The notes under the pieces were generated by a model. That model was not told the DNA's origin. It ran no database searches and saw nothing but the letters and a program-made list of their open reading frames with translations. The position numbers and the translations under genes are program-made. Below, one piece after another: positions 19,737 through 29,200 of a stretch of 64,000 nt of DNA. Every line of letters starts with the position of its first letter. Position 1 is the stretch's first letter. Source of the DNA: CAWFZT01 sp963820415 (GTDB lineage Bacteria; Chloroflexota; Anaerolineae; Anaerolineales; Anaerolineaceae); NCBI GenBank assembly GCA_963820415.1, contig CAWFZT010000004.1:744001-808000 (forward strand), written 5' to 3'.

Positions 19737-20957
19737 TTGAATCTTATTTTCCACACCCAATATTATCCCCCAGAAATGGGCGCCCCGCAAAATCGTATAT
19801 TTGAATTATGTTTTAGTTTAGCTAAATTGGGGCACCATATTACTGTATTGACTGCAATGCCTAACTACCCAACCGGGAAGATTTTTCCTGGTTATGGTGG
19901 TCTTGTGCGTTGCGAATGGGATGGTCCAATCAGGGTTTTGCGGACAGCTATTTTTCCGACCCAAAAGGTTACATTTTTTCTTCGTTTATTTAATTATTTC
20001 TCATTTGTTATTTCTTCTTTATTGATTGGTGGTTGGTATATCCAGCAGGCAGATTACTTAATCACTGAAAGTCCACCCCTCTTTCTCGGGATAGGTGGGT
20101 ATATATTAAGCCGTTGGAAACGGGCAAAATGGATATTTAATGTATCCGATCTTTGGCCAGAATCTGCTGTCCGATTAGGGATTGTCCGTGAAGGTATGGC
20201 ATTGAAGCTGGGCCGAGAATTAGAATCTTTTTGTTACCGGAAAGCCTGGGTAGTGACCGGCCAATCTCAGACTATTCTAGAAGATATTCGGCACCGTTTC
20301 TCTGGGGTCCGTACCTTTCATCTTTCAAATGGGGCAAATCATGAGATGTTTGCGCCTGATAAAGCTTGTGAAACCATCCGCCGAGAAATGGGAGATGGTG
20401 TTATAGTGTTGTACGCGGGGTTACTTGGCATTGCTCAAGGGTTAGACCAGATATTATTTGCTGCAGAAAAACTAAAAGATTTCAATGAAATCAAATTCAT
20501 CTTCATGGGAGATGGTCCGGTAAGACCCGATTTAATTTCTATGGCTGGTCGTCTGCACTTGGGAAATGTACGTTTCTTAAAGTCGGTGTTGAAAGAAAAA
20601 ATGCCGGCCTGGGTGGCCTCGGCAGATATCTGTATTGTCCCCTTAAAATTGTTTTTGCCAGGCGCAGTACCATCGAAAATTTATGAAACGATGGCCTCTG
20701 AAAAGCCGGTTATATTGGTCGCTAAAGGGGAAGCTGCTGATATCGTGATTAAAAATCAGGCTGGATTAGTTGTTGAGCCTGGAGATATTGAGGGTTTAGT
20801 GGCGGCAATCCACTCTTTAGCTGATGACCCCGAATTGCGCAAGAAGTTAGGGAAAAACGGTAGGAAAGCAGTTGTCGAGTATTTCAATCGCCAGAAAATT
20901 GTAGATCAATTTGCCGCGTTTTCTGGCAGAGAATGTCAAAGCATAATTTCAATATAA
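19737..20957 (+). CDS. Family 4 glycosyltransferase, WbuB/WcaI-like
   Basis: 406 residues from TTG at 19737. The N-terminus FHTQYYPPEMGAPQNRIFEL and AMPNYPTGKIFPGY are characteristic of the WbuB/WcaI group of GT4 enzymes, which transfer sugars such as FucNAc or fucose in O-antigen synthesis. WIFNVSDLWPESAVRLG and the donor-side VPSKIYETMASEKPVI support this. Separated by 72 bases from the PaaK-like gene and followed closely by a WecC-type dehydrogenase, consistent with aminosugar-containing glycan. Donor sugar not deducible with confidence. Confidence 0.85.
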   Translation: MNLIFHTQYYPPEMGAPQNRIFELCFSLAKLGHHITVLTAMPNYPTGKIFPGYGGLVRCEWDGPIRVLRTAIFPTQKVTFFLRLFNYFSFVISSLLIGGWYIQQADYLITESPPLFLGIGGYILSRWKRAKWIFNVSDLWPESAVRLGIVREGMALKLGRELESFCYRKAWVVTGQSQTILEDIRHRFSGVRTFHLSNGANHEMFAPDKACETIRREMGDGVIVLYAGLLGIAQGLDQILFAAEKLKDFNEIKFIFMGDGPVRPDLISMAGRLHLGNVRFLKSVLKEKMPAWVASADICIVPLKLFLPGAVPSKIYETMASEKPVILVAKGEAADIVIKNQAGLVVEPGDIEGLVAAIHSLADDPELRKKLGKNGRKAVVEYFNRQKIVDQFAAFSGRECQSIISI

Positions 20958-20977
20958 TCATGGAGGACGGATTTCCG

Positions 20978-22270
20978 ATGGATTTTCATACAATATGTGT
21001 GATGGGGTTAGGTTACATCGGTTTACCAACTGCTGCCACATTTGCCATCCATGGCATGAAAGTGAACGGCGTTGATGTCAATACAGATGTGATCAATACT
21101 CTTCAAAACGGCGGTTTACACATTGAAGAACCCGGCCTTCAAGAAATTGTTTATGCAGCTTTCACGTCAGGCAATTTGACTGTCAGTACAAAACCACAAC
21201 CTTCGGATGCCTTTATCATTGCAGTTCCCACCCCATTTTACGAGGATAAACGTGCTGACCTGCGGGCTGTCACTGCAGCTACTAAATCAATCGTTCCATA
21301 CCTTAAAAAGGGCAACCTGGTTTTTCTCAAATCTACGTCTCCACCTCTAACTACTGAAAATATTCTTCTGCCTATCCTGGAACAATCAGGACTGAAAGCT
21401 GGCTCAGATTTTTACTTGGCCTATACCCCAGAACGAGTTTTACCAGGCCGAATTTTACATGAACTGGTAGAAAACGCCCGAGTGATCGGCGGTATCACGC
21501 CAGTTTCTGCAGAAATGGGGCGGGATTTGTATAAGGTGTTTGTAAAAGGTGAAATAATTCTTACTGATTCCACAACGGCCGAAATGGTCAAGTTGATGGA
21601 AAACACTTATCGGGATATAAATATTGCCATTGCGAATGAGTTTTTTCGACTGGCGGAACGTTTTGGCGTTGACATTTGGGAAGCTATTGAAATAGCAAAT
21701 CTTCACCCACGTGTGAAAATCCTTAAACCAGGGATTGGGGTTGGTGGACATTGCATTAGCGTAGATCCGTGGTTCTTGGTGGAAGCTGCTCCAGATATCA
21801 CTCCATTGGTGCAGGCCGCGCGTAGAGTGAATGACTCCCAGCCTATCTTTGTAATTGAACTGATAAGAAATGCAATCGGGGGCGACCTTTTGAACCACAG
21901 AATTGCAGTGTTGGGTCTTTCTTATAAACCTGATGTAGATGATTTGCGAGAAAGCCCTGCAATTGAACTCGTGCGCCTCCTAGAGAAATCAGGTGCAATT
22001 GTAAGTTCTTTTGAGCCGAACAAATCACCAGGAAAGTATTATGGAGTCAAAAACTGTAAAAATTTACAGGAAACGATACAAGGCGTTGACGTAATAGTTT
22101 TAGCGGTGGCGGATAAAGAGTTCCTTTCAATCTCTCCCAATCATCTCTTTTCAATGACGGAGTGCCGGGTTTTGGTAGATGCGGTGCATGGCTTCTCAAC
22201 TGTTGAATTCGAACAGGCTGGTTTCTCTATCTATCGTCTCGGGGTAAATAAGAACAAAATGGTTGTTTAG
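20978..22270 (+). CDS. wecC: UDP-N-acetyl-D-mannosamine dehydrogenase (WecC-like)
   Basis: 430 residues. ATG 20978 is chosen for GGAGG at 20962-20966. NAD-binding GLGYIG at residues 10-15; catalytic Lys205 in MVKLMENTYRD and nucleophile Cys259 in GIGVGGHCISVDPWF, the latter diagnostic of the ManNAc rather than UDP-glucose branch. It oxidises UDP-ManNAc twice to UDP-ManNAcA using NAD+. The C-terminal UDP-binding domain is intact. No UDP-GlcNAc 2-epimerase (WecB) is visible in the window, so the substrate must come from elsewhere or be a different N-acetyl sugar. Confidence 0.88.
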   Translation: MDFHTICVMGLGYIGLPTAATFAIHGMKVNGVDVNTDVINTLQNGGLHIEEPGLQEIVYAAFTSGNLTVSTKPQPSDAFIIAVPTPFYEDKRADLRAVTAATKSIVPYLKKGNLVFLKSTSPPLTTENILLPILEQSGLKAGSDFYLAYTPERVLPGRILHELVENARVIGGITPVSAEMGRDLYKVFVKGEIILTDSTTAEMVKLMENTYRDINIAIANEFFRLAERFGVDIWEAIEIANLHPRVKILKPGIGVGGHCISVDPWFLVEAAPDITPLVQAARRVNDSQPIFVIELIRNAIGGDLLNHRIAVLGLSYKPDVDDLRESPAIELVRLLEKSGAIVSSFEPNKSPGKYYGVKNCKNLQETIQGVDVIVLAVADKEFLSISPNHLFSMTECRVLVDAVHGFSTVEFEQAGFSIYRLGVNKNKMVV

Positions 22271-22359
22271 GTCTTAAAGGGATTGACTAAGATCGTTTGC
22301 GAAAAGTGTAGGAAGAATGCAAGCGCCTAAGTGCAGAAGATAATATTTACTTGGTTAAT

Positions 22360-23052
22360 ATGCACAAAAGTTGGCGCAAGTTTGGTTGGACTTTGATCGT
22401 GCTGATCTTCATAGTACAGTCGCTTGCTGTAGTGGACAGGAACCGGCTGTCTCTAATGATGATGAAAGGTACTTTTTGGAACTCGGCGCTTTTAGCCAGC
22501 GCTTATGAAGGATATCAAGAACAAAGTCGGTCAGATTGCCAGGCAAACTGGATGGCTGGCAAAGGTGCTTATTTATTGGGTAAAGAGGCAGAAGAACAGA
22601 CTGCATGGATGAATTATCTTGGTTGTTCCAAGACATCTGTCGCTTTACTGAGATACGTTCTTCCGGTGGATGCGATGTTTGCAAAAAAAGCAATCACACT
22701 TTATCCCGATAGCGTGGAGGCTATCTATTGGTATGCAGATGCCGTAGTAAAAAATGATACTGCGGAGGCTATTCTTTCGTATAACCGGATTGTTCAAATA
22801 GATCCTAACCAGGGGTTGGCCTGGTGCCGGTTAGGGTCTCTATATGAGAAAAATCAATTATTAGATCAATCGATAAACGCCTATTTGCAATGCTGCTTGC
22901 ACAATGATTCAGGTGAAAATGGTTGTAATGGCGCCGGCCGAGTGATGGAGCATTTAGGCAACCCTCGAAAGGCGATTGAGTATTACCGTCTCTCTCGTTG
23001 GCAGCCGGCGCTTGACCGGGCCAATGAGCTGGAAAAGCAGCTCCAGCCCTAG
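22360..23052 (+). CDS. Membrane-anchored TPR protein
   Basis: 230 residues. A short basic N-terminus (MHKSWRKFGW) precedes one hydrophobic helix (residues ~8-24), then an extracytoplasmic helical region with two to three TPR motifs (AEAILSYNRIVQIDPNQGLA, LDQSINAYLQCCLHND, PRKAIEYYRLSRW). ATG 22360 is chosen; a TTG nine bases upstream is also possible. TPRs mediate protein contacts; in this place it may organise the glycan assembly machinery at the membrane. Last gene of the AT-rich island. No specific family recognised. Confidence 0.7.
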   Translation: MHKSWRKFGWTLIVLIFIVQSLAVVDRNRLSLMMMKGTFWNSALLASAYEGYQEQSRSDCQANWMAGKGAYLLGKEAEEQTAWMNYLGCSKTSVALLRYVLPVDAMFAKKAITLYPDSVEAIYWYADAVVKNDTAEAILSYNRIVQIDPNQGLAWCRLGSLYEKNQLLDQSINAYLQCCLHNDSGENGCNGAGRVMEHLGNPRKAIEYYRLSRWQPALDRANELEKQLQP

Positions 23053-23152
23053 TTTTACAGGATTGTAATTTTAGATTAGAGTTTCATCCCATTAAATCAA
23101 AATAAGGTACAATCAGATATCCACTTTATTCTAATAAAATTCAGGGGCCTGT

Positions 23153-24826
23153 TTGGATAACGTCGTTTCTCCTTCGAAACCTAAAGCTCAAACCCGCAAA
23201 AGTATTCGATCGCACGAAGGTTCCTGGTTGGATAACTTCCTGCGGCGGGCGGTGGATATCCTCGCGTCTGCCCTGGGGCTGGTGTTCCTTTCTCCCTTTT
23301 TTGCCCTGATTGCCATTCTTATCCGCCTGGATTCGCCCGGTCCGGTTTTTTACCGCGGCCCCAGGCTTGGGAAAGGCGGCAAGACGTTTGGCATGCTCAA
23401 GTTCCGCAGCATGTACGAACGCCTGGAAAGCTACGAAGGGCCGCGTGTTACCAGCCAGGACGACCAGCGCGTCACGCCCCTGGGGCAGTTCCTGCGCAAT
23501 GCCAAGATCAACGAGCTGCCGCAGTTATGGAACGTGCTCAAAGGCGATATGAGCCTGGTCGGGCCGCGTCCTGAGGACCCCAAACTGGCCGAAGAATGGC
23601 CAGAGGACGTGCGCGACGAGCTTTTATCCGTACGGCCGGGGGTCACCTCGCCTGCCTCGGTGGTCTACCACGACGAAGAGAAGAAGCTTCCCTTGGGGGG
23701 GATTCGCTGATGGCGGCTTACCTGGAAGAAATCCTGCCTTCGAAATTACGCCTCGACCAGCTTTACATCCGCAACCGCAGTATCTTAACCGACCTGGATG
23801 TGATTTTCTGGACGGCGGTGATCATGCTGCCCAGGCTGCGCAACCGGGAAATTCCCAATCACCTGCTCTACGCCGGGCCTTTGTGGCAGTTTGTCAGCCG
23901 GGTGTTGAGCTGGTTCACCGTCGATTTCATAGTCGCCCTGGCGGCGTTTGGTGTGGCGGGCGTGATCTGGAGACTTGAAGGCCCGATCAACCTGGGGCTC
24001 GGGTATGATTTATTGCTGGCCCTGGCCGAGCGCGCTGCTGTTCAGCCTGATCAATGCGGCCCTGGGTCTCAACCGGGTCAGTTGGGAAAAAGCCCCGCCC
24101 AACCGGGTGATCGAGCTGGCCTTTTCTACCGGCCTGACCACCCTGATTATCGTGGTGGTTTCGCTGCAGTTAAAGCTAAAATACCCGATTCCGCCAGGAC
24201 TGATTATATTAAGCGGAACGCTGGCCCTGTTTGGTTTTATCCTGGCCCGCTATCGCGAGCGCCTGCTGACCGGCGCGGCTTCACGCTGGTTGGGGGCGCG
24301 ACACGGAGCGAGCGCGTTGGGAGAGCGCGTGCTGATCGTCGGGGCCGGCAACCTGGGCCAGTTGGTTTCCTGGATGCTGCAGCGCAGCGAATTTGTGCAC
24401 AGCTTCTCCGTCGTGGGCATGGTGGACGATGACCCGCGCAAGCGCGGCATGGAAGTGGACACCTGCAAGGTGCTGGGAAGTTCAGCCGACCTGCCGGGTC
24501 TGGTAGAGAAGTACAATGTGGGTGTGATTATTTTTGCTATCAATGAGATTGGGGCTGAAGAACGGGACCGCATCCTGGCTGTATGCCGCCAGACCACGGC
24601 GCGCCTGGCGCTGTTCCCTGACCTGGTAGAGGTGATCAAATCGCATCTCTCAAACGGCAATGCAAGCCAGGCGGATGCTAATAATAAGAATTATGATGCT
24701 AACGGAATGATCGCTCGCCTGGACGAGCTGGACGCATTATTGGCAGAAGGCGACCTGGTGACTGCGCGAGTTCTGGTGCATGGCATGAAAAAATCCTATT
24801 CAGTGGAATCCAGGCCATCGGCATAA
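23153..24826 (+). CDS. Initiating polyprenyl-phosphate sugar-1-phosphate transferase with permuted domain order, frameshifted
   Basis: The N-terminal ~190 residues are the catalytic bacterial sugar transferase domain: a membrane anchor (LGLVFLSPFFALIAILIRLD), SPGPVFYRG, LKFRSMYE, ELPQLWNVLKGDMSLVGPRP. In WbaP/WcaJ-type proteins this domain is at the C-terminus; here it is followed by a membrane region (nt ~23880-24260) and then a Rossmann-like domain (RVLIVGAGNLGQLVSWML, nt 24320-24620). Frame changes lie in a G7 run at 23695-23701 and near 24025-24035; both read through cleanly. It would attach the first sugar phosphate to undecaprenyl phosphate. TTG start at 23153. GC-rich, marking the right edge of the AT-rich island. 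Confidence 0.82.
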
Positions 24827-24833
24827 TAATAGG

Positions 24834-25831
24834 ATGAGCGCGGAATACTGGCAGGGTAAACATGTGCTGGTTACCGGCGCGGGTGGTTTCATTGCCAGCC
24901 ACCTGGTGGAAAAGCTGGTCGCTCTGGGCGCCAGGGTGCGCGCTTTCGTACGCTATAACTCGCGCGGCGATCCGGGCCTGCTTAGCCAGCTTCCCAAACA
25001 CATCCTGGATGAAGTAGAGATCATCGCCGGCGACCTGCGCGACCTCCACGCCGTGGGGGAGCATGCCAGGGGGTCAGCCAGGTGTTCCACCTGGGGGCCT
25101 TGATTGCCATCCCCTATTCGTACCTGCATCCGGCCGAGGTGGTCGAGACGAACGTATTGGGGACGATGAATATCTTGCTCGCAGCGCGGGCTACGGGTGT
25201 AGAGAGGGTCGTTCACACTTCTACCAGTGAAGTCTACGGCACAGCCTTATATGTGCCGATTGATGAAAAGCACCCCTTGCAGGGCCAGTCGCCTTACTCG
25301 GCCAGTAAAATTGGGGCAGATAAGCTGGCGGAGAGTTTTTATTGCGCCTATAACCTGCCGGTGGTCACCCTGCGGCCGTTCAATACCTATGGCCCACGGC
25401 AGTCTGCCCGGGCGGTCATCCCGACCATCATTTCCCAGGTCTTGACGGGTAACACCTTGCACATTGGCAGCCTGGATACCCGGCGTGATTTCACTTATGT
25501 TATGGATACGGTCTCCGGTTTTCTGAAATGCGGCGAAGTTCCCGGAATTGAAGGGTCTACGATCAACCTTGGTACGGGTAAGGAAAATACGGTTGGTGAG
25601 ATTGTTGAGAAAGTGATCCAGCTCTCCGGGAAGAAAATGGAAATCGTGATCGATCCGGAACGCCTGCGACCCGAAAAATCCGAGGTAATGCGCCTGCTTT
25701 GCGATAATTCAAAAGCGAAATCAACCCTGGGATGGGAGCCGCAGGTAAGTTTAGAGGAAGGGCTATCCCTTACTTATGCCTGGATGAAAGCGCACCTGGA
25801 TCTTTATAATCCAGATAGATATCAAAGGTAA
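24834..25831 (+). CDS. NAD-dependent 4,6-dehydratase/epimerase, LegB-like, frameshifted
   Basis: ATG 24834, seven bases after the preceding stop. NAD motif TGAGGFIASH, then RYNSRGDPGLL. Near 25065-25072 (a G5 run) one base is missing; the next frame continues SQVFHLGALIAIPYSYLHPA, with active-site STSEVYG and YSASK (Tyr-x3-Lys). The sequence style, including PVVTLRPFNTYGPRQSARAV, is that of LegB-type sugar-nucleotide 4,6-dehydratases of the legionaminic acid route. About 332 residues. Forms a cassette with the nucleotidyltransferase and aminotransferase that follow; together they would make a 4-amino-4,6-dideoxy sugar nucleotide. Confidence 0.83.
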
Positions 25832-25870
25832 AGGAAATAGGGTTCAATGGGAATTTCCGCGCTGGATCAC

Positions 25871-25919
25871 CAGATTTTTGGATGTGAGCGTGCGTAGCAC
25901 GCTCACATCCAAAAATCTG
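25871..25919. repeat. Perfect 23-bp palindrome with a 3-base loop
   Basis: The left arm 25871-25893 and right arm 25897-25919 are exact reverse complements; the loop is GTA. Outer bases continue as an imperfect inverted repeat (GGGAATTTCC near 25850 against GGGAAATCCC near 25935), giving a roughly 90-base element that nearly fills the gap between two sugar genes. There is no T run after either arm, so it is not a classic terminator. It could be a small palindromic mobile repeat or an attenuating structure. Confidence 0.85.
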
Positions 25920-25965
25920 AGTTCTTCCACGGGAAATCCCAAAGACCAGAAATAGAGGTATTCTT

Positions 25966-26682
25966 ATGAAAGCAGTCATTCTTGCCGGTGGTAAAGGCAC
26001 GCGCCTGGCTCCTTATACCAGGATTTTTCCAAAACCAATGCTCCCGATTGGCGACAAAGCCATCGTGGAAATAATGATCTACCAGATGCGTAGAGCAGGC
26101 ATCAGTGATATCGTCCTGGCAGTGGGTCACCTGGCAGGATTAATGCGGGCGTTTTTTCAGGATGGATCCCAGTTTGGGGTGAACATCTGCTACTCGTATG
26201 AAGACCAACCCTTAGGGACCGCCGGACCCCTCGCCGCCATCCCTGACCTCGACAGTACTTTTATGGTCACGAATGGGGACGTTCTTACCACCCTGGATAT
26301 GCGCGAGCTGATTGCCTTCCATAAGCAAAATAAAGGGGTGGCGACCATCGCCACGCACCATCGACAGGTGCGCATCGACCTGGGCGTCATCCATACCGAT
26401 GGCGATCATACCATCATCGGCTACCAGGAGAAGCCCACCATCGATTATAGGGTCAGCATGGGGATTTATCTGTTCGAACCGGAAGTGCTGGCTTTCATAC
26501 CCAAGGGTGAGTATTTGGATTTCCCTGACCTGGTCAAACTCCTGATCGCGGCGGGAAAGAAAGTGGTGGCTTATCCATTCGACGGGTATTGGCAGGATTT
26601 GGGGCGTCCGGATGATTACGAGCAGGCCAACCTGGATTTTGAGACGATGCGTTCAGAATTCTTACCCCAGGGGGATGATTAA
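25966..26682 (+). CDS. Sugar-phosphate nucleotidyltransferase
   Basis: 238 residues. Signature LAGGKGTRLAPYTRIFPKPM at the N-terminus, with TNGDVLTTLD carrying the metal-binding Asp and GYQEKP the sugar-binding Glu-Lys. Similar to the single-domain guanylyl/thymidylyl/uridylyltransferases (RmlA/PtmE type). It would activate a hexose- or hexosamine-1-phosphate as NDP-sugar for the LegB-like dehydratase upstream. Its stop overlaps the aminotransferase start by one base. The nucleotide specificity cannot be told from the sequence by eye. Confidence 0.87.
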   Translation: MKAVILAGGKGTRLAPYTRIFPKPMLPIGDKAIVEIMIYQMRRAGISDIVLAVGHLAGLMRAFFQDGSQFGVNICYSYEDQPLGTAGPLAAIPDLDSTFMVTNGDVLTTLDMRELIAFHKQNKGVATIATHHRQVRIDLGVIHTDGDHTIIGYQEKPTIDYRVSMGIYLFEPEVLAFIPKGEYLDFPDLVKLLIAAGKKVVAYPFDGYWQDLGRPDDYEQANLDFETMRSEFLPQGDD

Positions 26683-27824
26683 TGGACTGGCGTGTACCCC
26701 TGGCGGACCTGGATTATGGAGAACAGGAAGAAGAAGCTGTATTGAAGGTTTTAAGAAGTAAGTGGTTGACGATGGGGGCGGTAACTCAGGAGTTTGAAGC
26801 CCAATTTGCGGCAAGTGTGGGAACCAGGTATGCCTTGGCAGTCTCCAATGCCACTGAGGCCCTGCACCTGGCCTGCCTGGCCTTGGGAATTGGCCCCGGC
26901 GATGAAGTGATCACTCCCTCGCTGTCGTTCGTGGCGACTTCTAACGCCGTCCTGTATACCGGGGCAGACGTACGTCTTGCCGACGTGATTGGGCCAGGGG
27001 ATCTGACCATCGACCCGCAAGAAATCGAGCGGCGGATTACCACAAGAACCAAAGCGATCATAGTGATGCATTACGCCGGCTATCCCTGCCGGATGGAGGA
27101 AATCCTCAGCGTCGCTAATCGCCACGGTTTGCCGGTGATTGAAGACGCCGCGCATGCGCCCGGCGCCTCGCTCAATGGTAAATCTTTGGGAACGTGGGGG
27201 GCGGTGGGGTGTTTCAGCTTTTTCTCGAATAAGAACCTTTCCACCGGCGAGGGAGGCATGCTGGTGACAGATCGGGACGATATAGCCGAAAAAACCCGGC
27301 TTCAGCGCTCACATGGCATGACCAGCATGACCTATGACCGCTACAAGGGTCATGCGTATAGCTATGATGTGGTCGACCTGGGCTACAATTACCGCATCGA
27401 TGAGATCCGATCCGCGCTTGGATTAGTGCAGTTGGCCAAACTGGAGGCCAACAATGTCTTGCGCAAGACCTGGACCGATAGATACTGGTTAAAATTAAGC
27501 AGGGCAGGGGTTGAGCTGCCTTTTCAAGACACGGTCAAGGCTGGAGTTAAGCCCGCCTATCATATTTTTCCGATGCTGCTGCCCAAAGGCGCCAACCGGA
27601 AAGCCTTTATCGATGCCATGCGCGAAGAAAAGATTCAGACCAGCATCCATTACCCGCCCACTCACCGGTTCACGTATTATCGTGGGCGTTATAGAGACCT
27701 ATCCCTTCCCCGCACCGAAGAGATTGCCGATCGCGAGGTGACCTTGCCGCTTTATCCTGGAATGGGGGAGGAACTGGTTGACCTGGTGGTCAGCGCGGTC
27801 GCACATGCCCTGGAGATAATTTGA
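26682..27824 (+). CDS. DegT/DnrJ/EryC1/StrS family PLP-dependent sugar aminotransferase
   Basis: 380 residues. Asp155 (PVIEDAAHA) contacts the PLP ring nitrogen, and Lys184 in FFSNKNLSTGEGG is the Schiff-base lysine. ATG overlaps the TAA of the nucleotidyltransferase. It transfers an amino group to a 4-keto (less likely 3-keto) NDP-sugar, the product of the LegB-like dehydratase in the same cassette. Full length and undamaged. The final TGA overlaps the TTG start of the following ligase gene. Confidence 0.9.
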   Translation: MDWRVPLADLDYGEQEEEAVLKVLRSKWLTMGAVTQEFEAQFAASVGTRYALAVSNATEALHLACLALGIGPGDEVITPSLSFVATSNAVLYTGADVRLADVIGPGDLTIDPQEIERRITTRTKAIIVMHYAGYPCRMEEILSVANRHGLPVIEDAAHAPGASLNGKSLGTWGAVGCFSFFSNKNLSTGEGGMLVTDRDDIAEKTRLQRSHGMTSMTYDRYKGHAYSYDVVDLGYNYRIDEIRSALGLVQLAKLEANNVLRKTWTDRYWLKLSRAGVELPFQDTVKAGVKPAYHIFPMLLPKGANRKAFIDAMREEKIQTSIHYPPTHRFTYYRGRYRDLSLPRTEEIADREVTLPLYPGMGEELVDLVVSAVAHALEII

Positions 27825-29200
27825 GTCTTTCATCCCAGGTGGACCAACACACAGGGTTCCTTCAGCGAGGAGCCCTGTTCTTAACTCGCTGGCAGTGGCT
27901 CTGGCTGGCATTAGCGGCCCCTTTTTTCCTGTTCCCGTCTCCATCCCGCCGGTGGGTTTTTATTATCGTCCCGGTCTTGTGGCTGATCGGCTGGTTTGCC
28001 ACGGGTAAACCATTGCCCAATACGCCTGCCAACCTTCCGCTGTTGGTTATCATGATCATGGTTTTGGTCAGCCTGTATGCCACCTATGATATTGGGGTCA
28101 GTCTGCCCAAAATCGCCGGAATGCTGCTGGGAATTGGGATGTATTACGCATTCATCCATGCCTCTCGAAGAGAGGGTACTTTTCTGGTTGTCTTGGCAGC
28201 CTTCCTGGCGTCTGGCTTTGGCATAGCCGTATTGGGGGTTGCAGGGATGCAATGGCCGGATAAATACACATTTCTACAAAACTATTTATCCAAACTGCCC
28301 ATTCTGATCAAAGGTCTGCCTGGGGCTGAAGCGGGTTTCCAACCTAATGAAGTCGCCGGGGCTCTGTTGTGGGCCTTGCCTCTCTTGATCGTATTGGTGA
28401 TTGCGTTTTTTTTCAGTTTGATAAAAAGAACAATCAGGAAACATCCCGGATGGATCGTGGTAGGGCTGCTTTTCCTTATTCCAATCACCATTATTATGAT
28501 GGGTACAATGCTATTAACCCAATCGCGCGCAAGCCTGATCGCCCTGGTGTTGGCCCTGATTTTTATGCCGATATTTCTTCTCAAACGGCGTTGGATATAT
28601 CTGGGTGTACTATTGGTTATCTTAGGGTCTATTGGTTTATTCTCCTGGCGTTCAGGTTGGATACAAAAAATCTATATGGAGACCGGTAACCCGGGGCAAT
28701 CCATCGTAACTTTTAGTGGACGACTAGAAATCTGGGATCGGGCAGTCATGGGCATTTGTGATTTCCCCTTTACCGGAATGGGGATGAATACTTTTCGTTA
28801 CGTCGTTAATGTTTTCTATCCATTGTCGACAGGAAATTCTAATGAAGATGTTGGACATGCTCATAATGAATTTCTCCAGGCTGCCCTTGACCTTGGCATC
28901 CCTGGCTTGATCGGCTTTCTATCTTTGAATATAGTGGCCTTCTGGATGTTGGTTCAGACATGGCGGAATGTCCAACCTGCCAACCTTGAAAAAAGTCCGC
29001 TTTCTTCAGCATTTGTGGTAAAAGTGCTCGTCCTGGGTTTTGCCGGTGGGTTTCTGGCCCATTTGTTATTTGGGATGATCGATGCGGTCGCCCTTGGAGC
29101 AAAACCCGGGGTAATGTTTTGGATGTTGTTGGGATTGATCACCGGCCTCTATCTCAGGCAAGGACGAAACCCTCTCCCAGAGGCAAGCCGTGTACCTTGA
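27821..29200 (+). CDS. Second O-antigen ligase/polymerase family membrane protein (Wzy_C)
   Basis: 459 residues with about 12 membrane segments; TTG start overlapping the aminotransferase stop. Shows LLTQSRASLIAL and the periplasmic loop GHAHNEFLQAALDLGIPGL, the Wzy_C core. It differs in detail from the first such protein (15862-17211): the loop has HAHNEF where the other has AHTEF. One of the two may polymerise and the other transfer glycan to an acceptor. The 3' end overlaps the next gene by 11 bases. Confidence 0.85.
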   Translation: MSLSSQVDQHTGFLQRGALFLTRWQWLWLALAAPFFLFPSPSRRWVFIIVPVLWLIGWFATGKPLPNTPANLPLLVIMIMVLVSLYATYDIGVSLPKIAGMLLGIGMYYAFIHASRREGTFLVVLAAFLASGFGIAVLGVAGMQWPDKYTFLQNYLSKLPILIKGLPGAEAGFQPNEVAGALLWALPLLIVLVIAFFFSLIKRTIRKHPGWIVVGLLFLIPITIIMMGTMLLTQSRASLIALVLALIFMPIFLLKRRWIYLGVLLVILGSIGLFSWRSGWIQKIYMETGNPGQSIVTFSGRLEIWDRAVMGICDFPFTGMGMNTFRYVVNVFYPLSTGNSNEDVGHAHNEFLQAALDLGIPGLIGFLSLNIVAFWMLVQTWRNVQPANLEKSPLSSAFVVKVLVLGFAGGFLAHLLFGMIDAVALGAKPGVMFWMLLGLITGLYLRQGRNPLPEASRVP

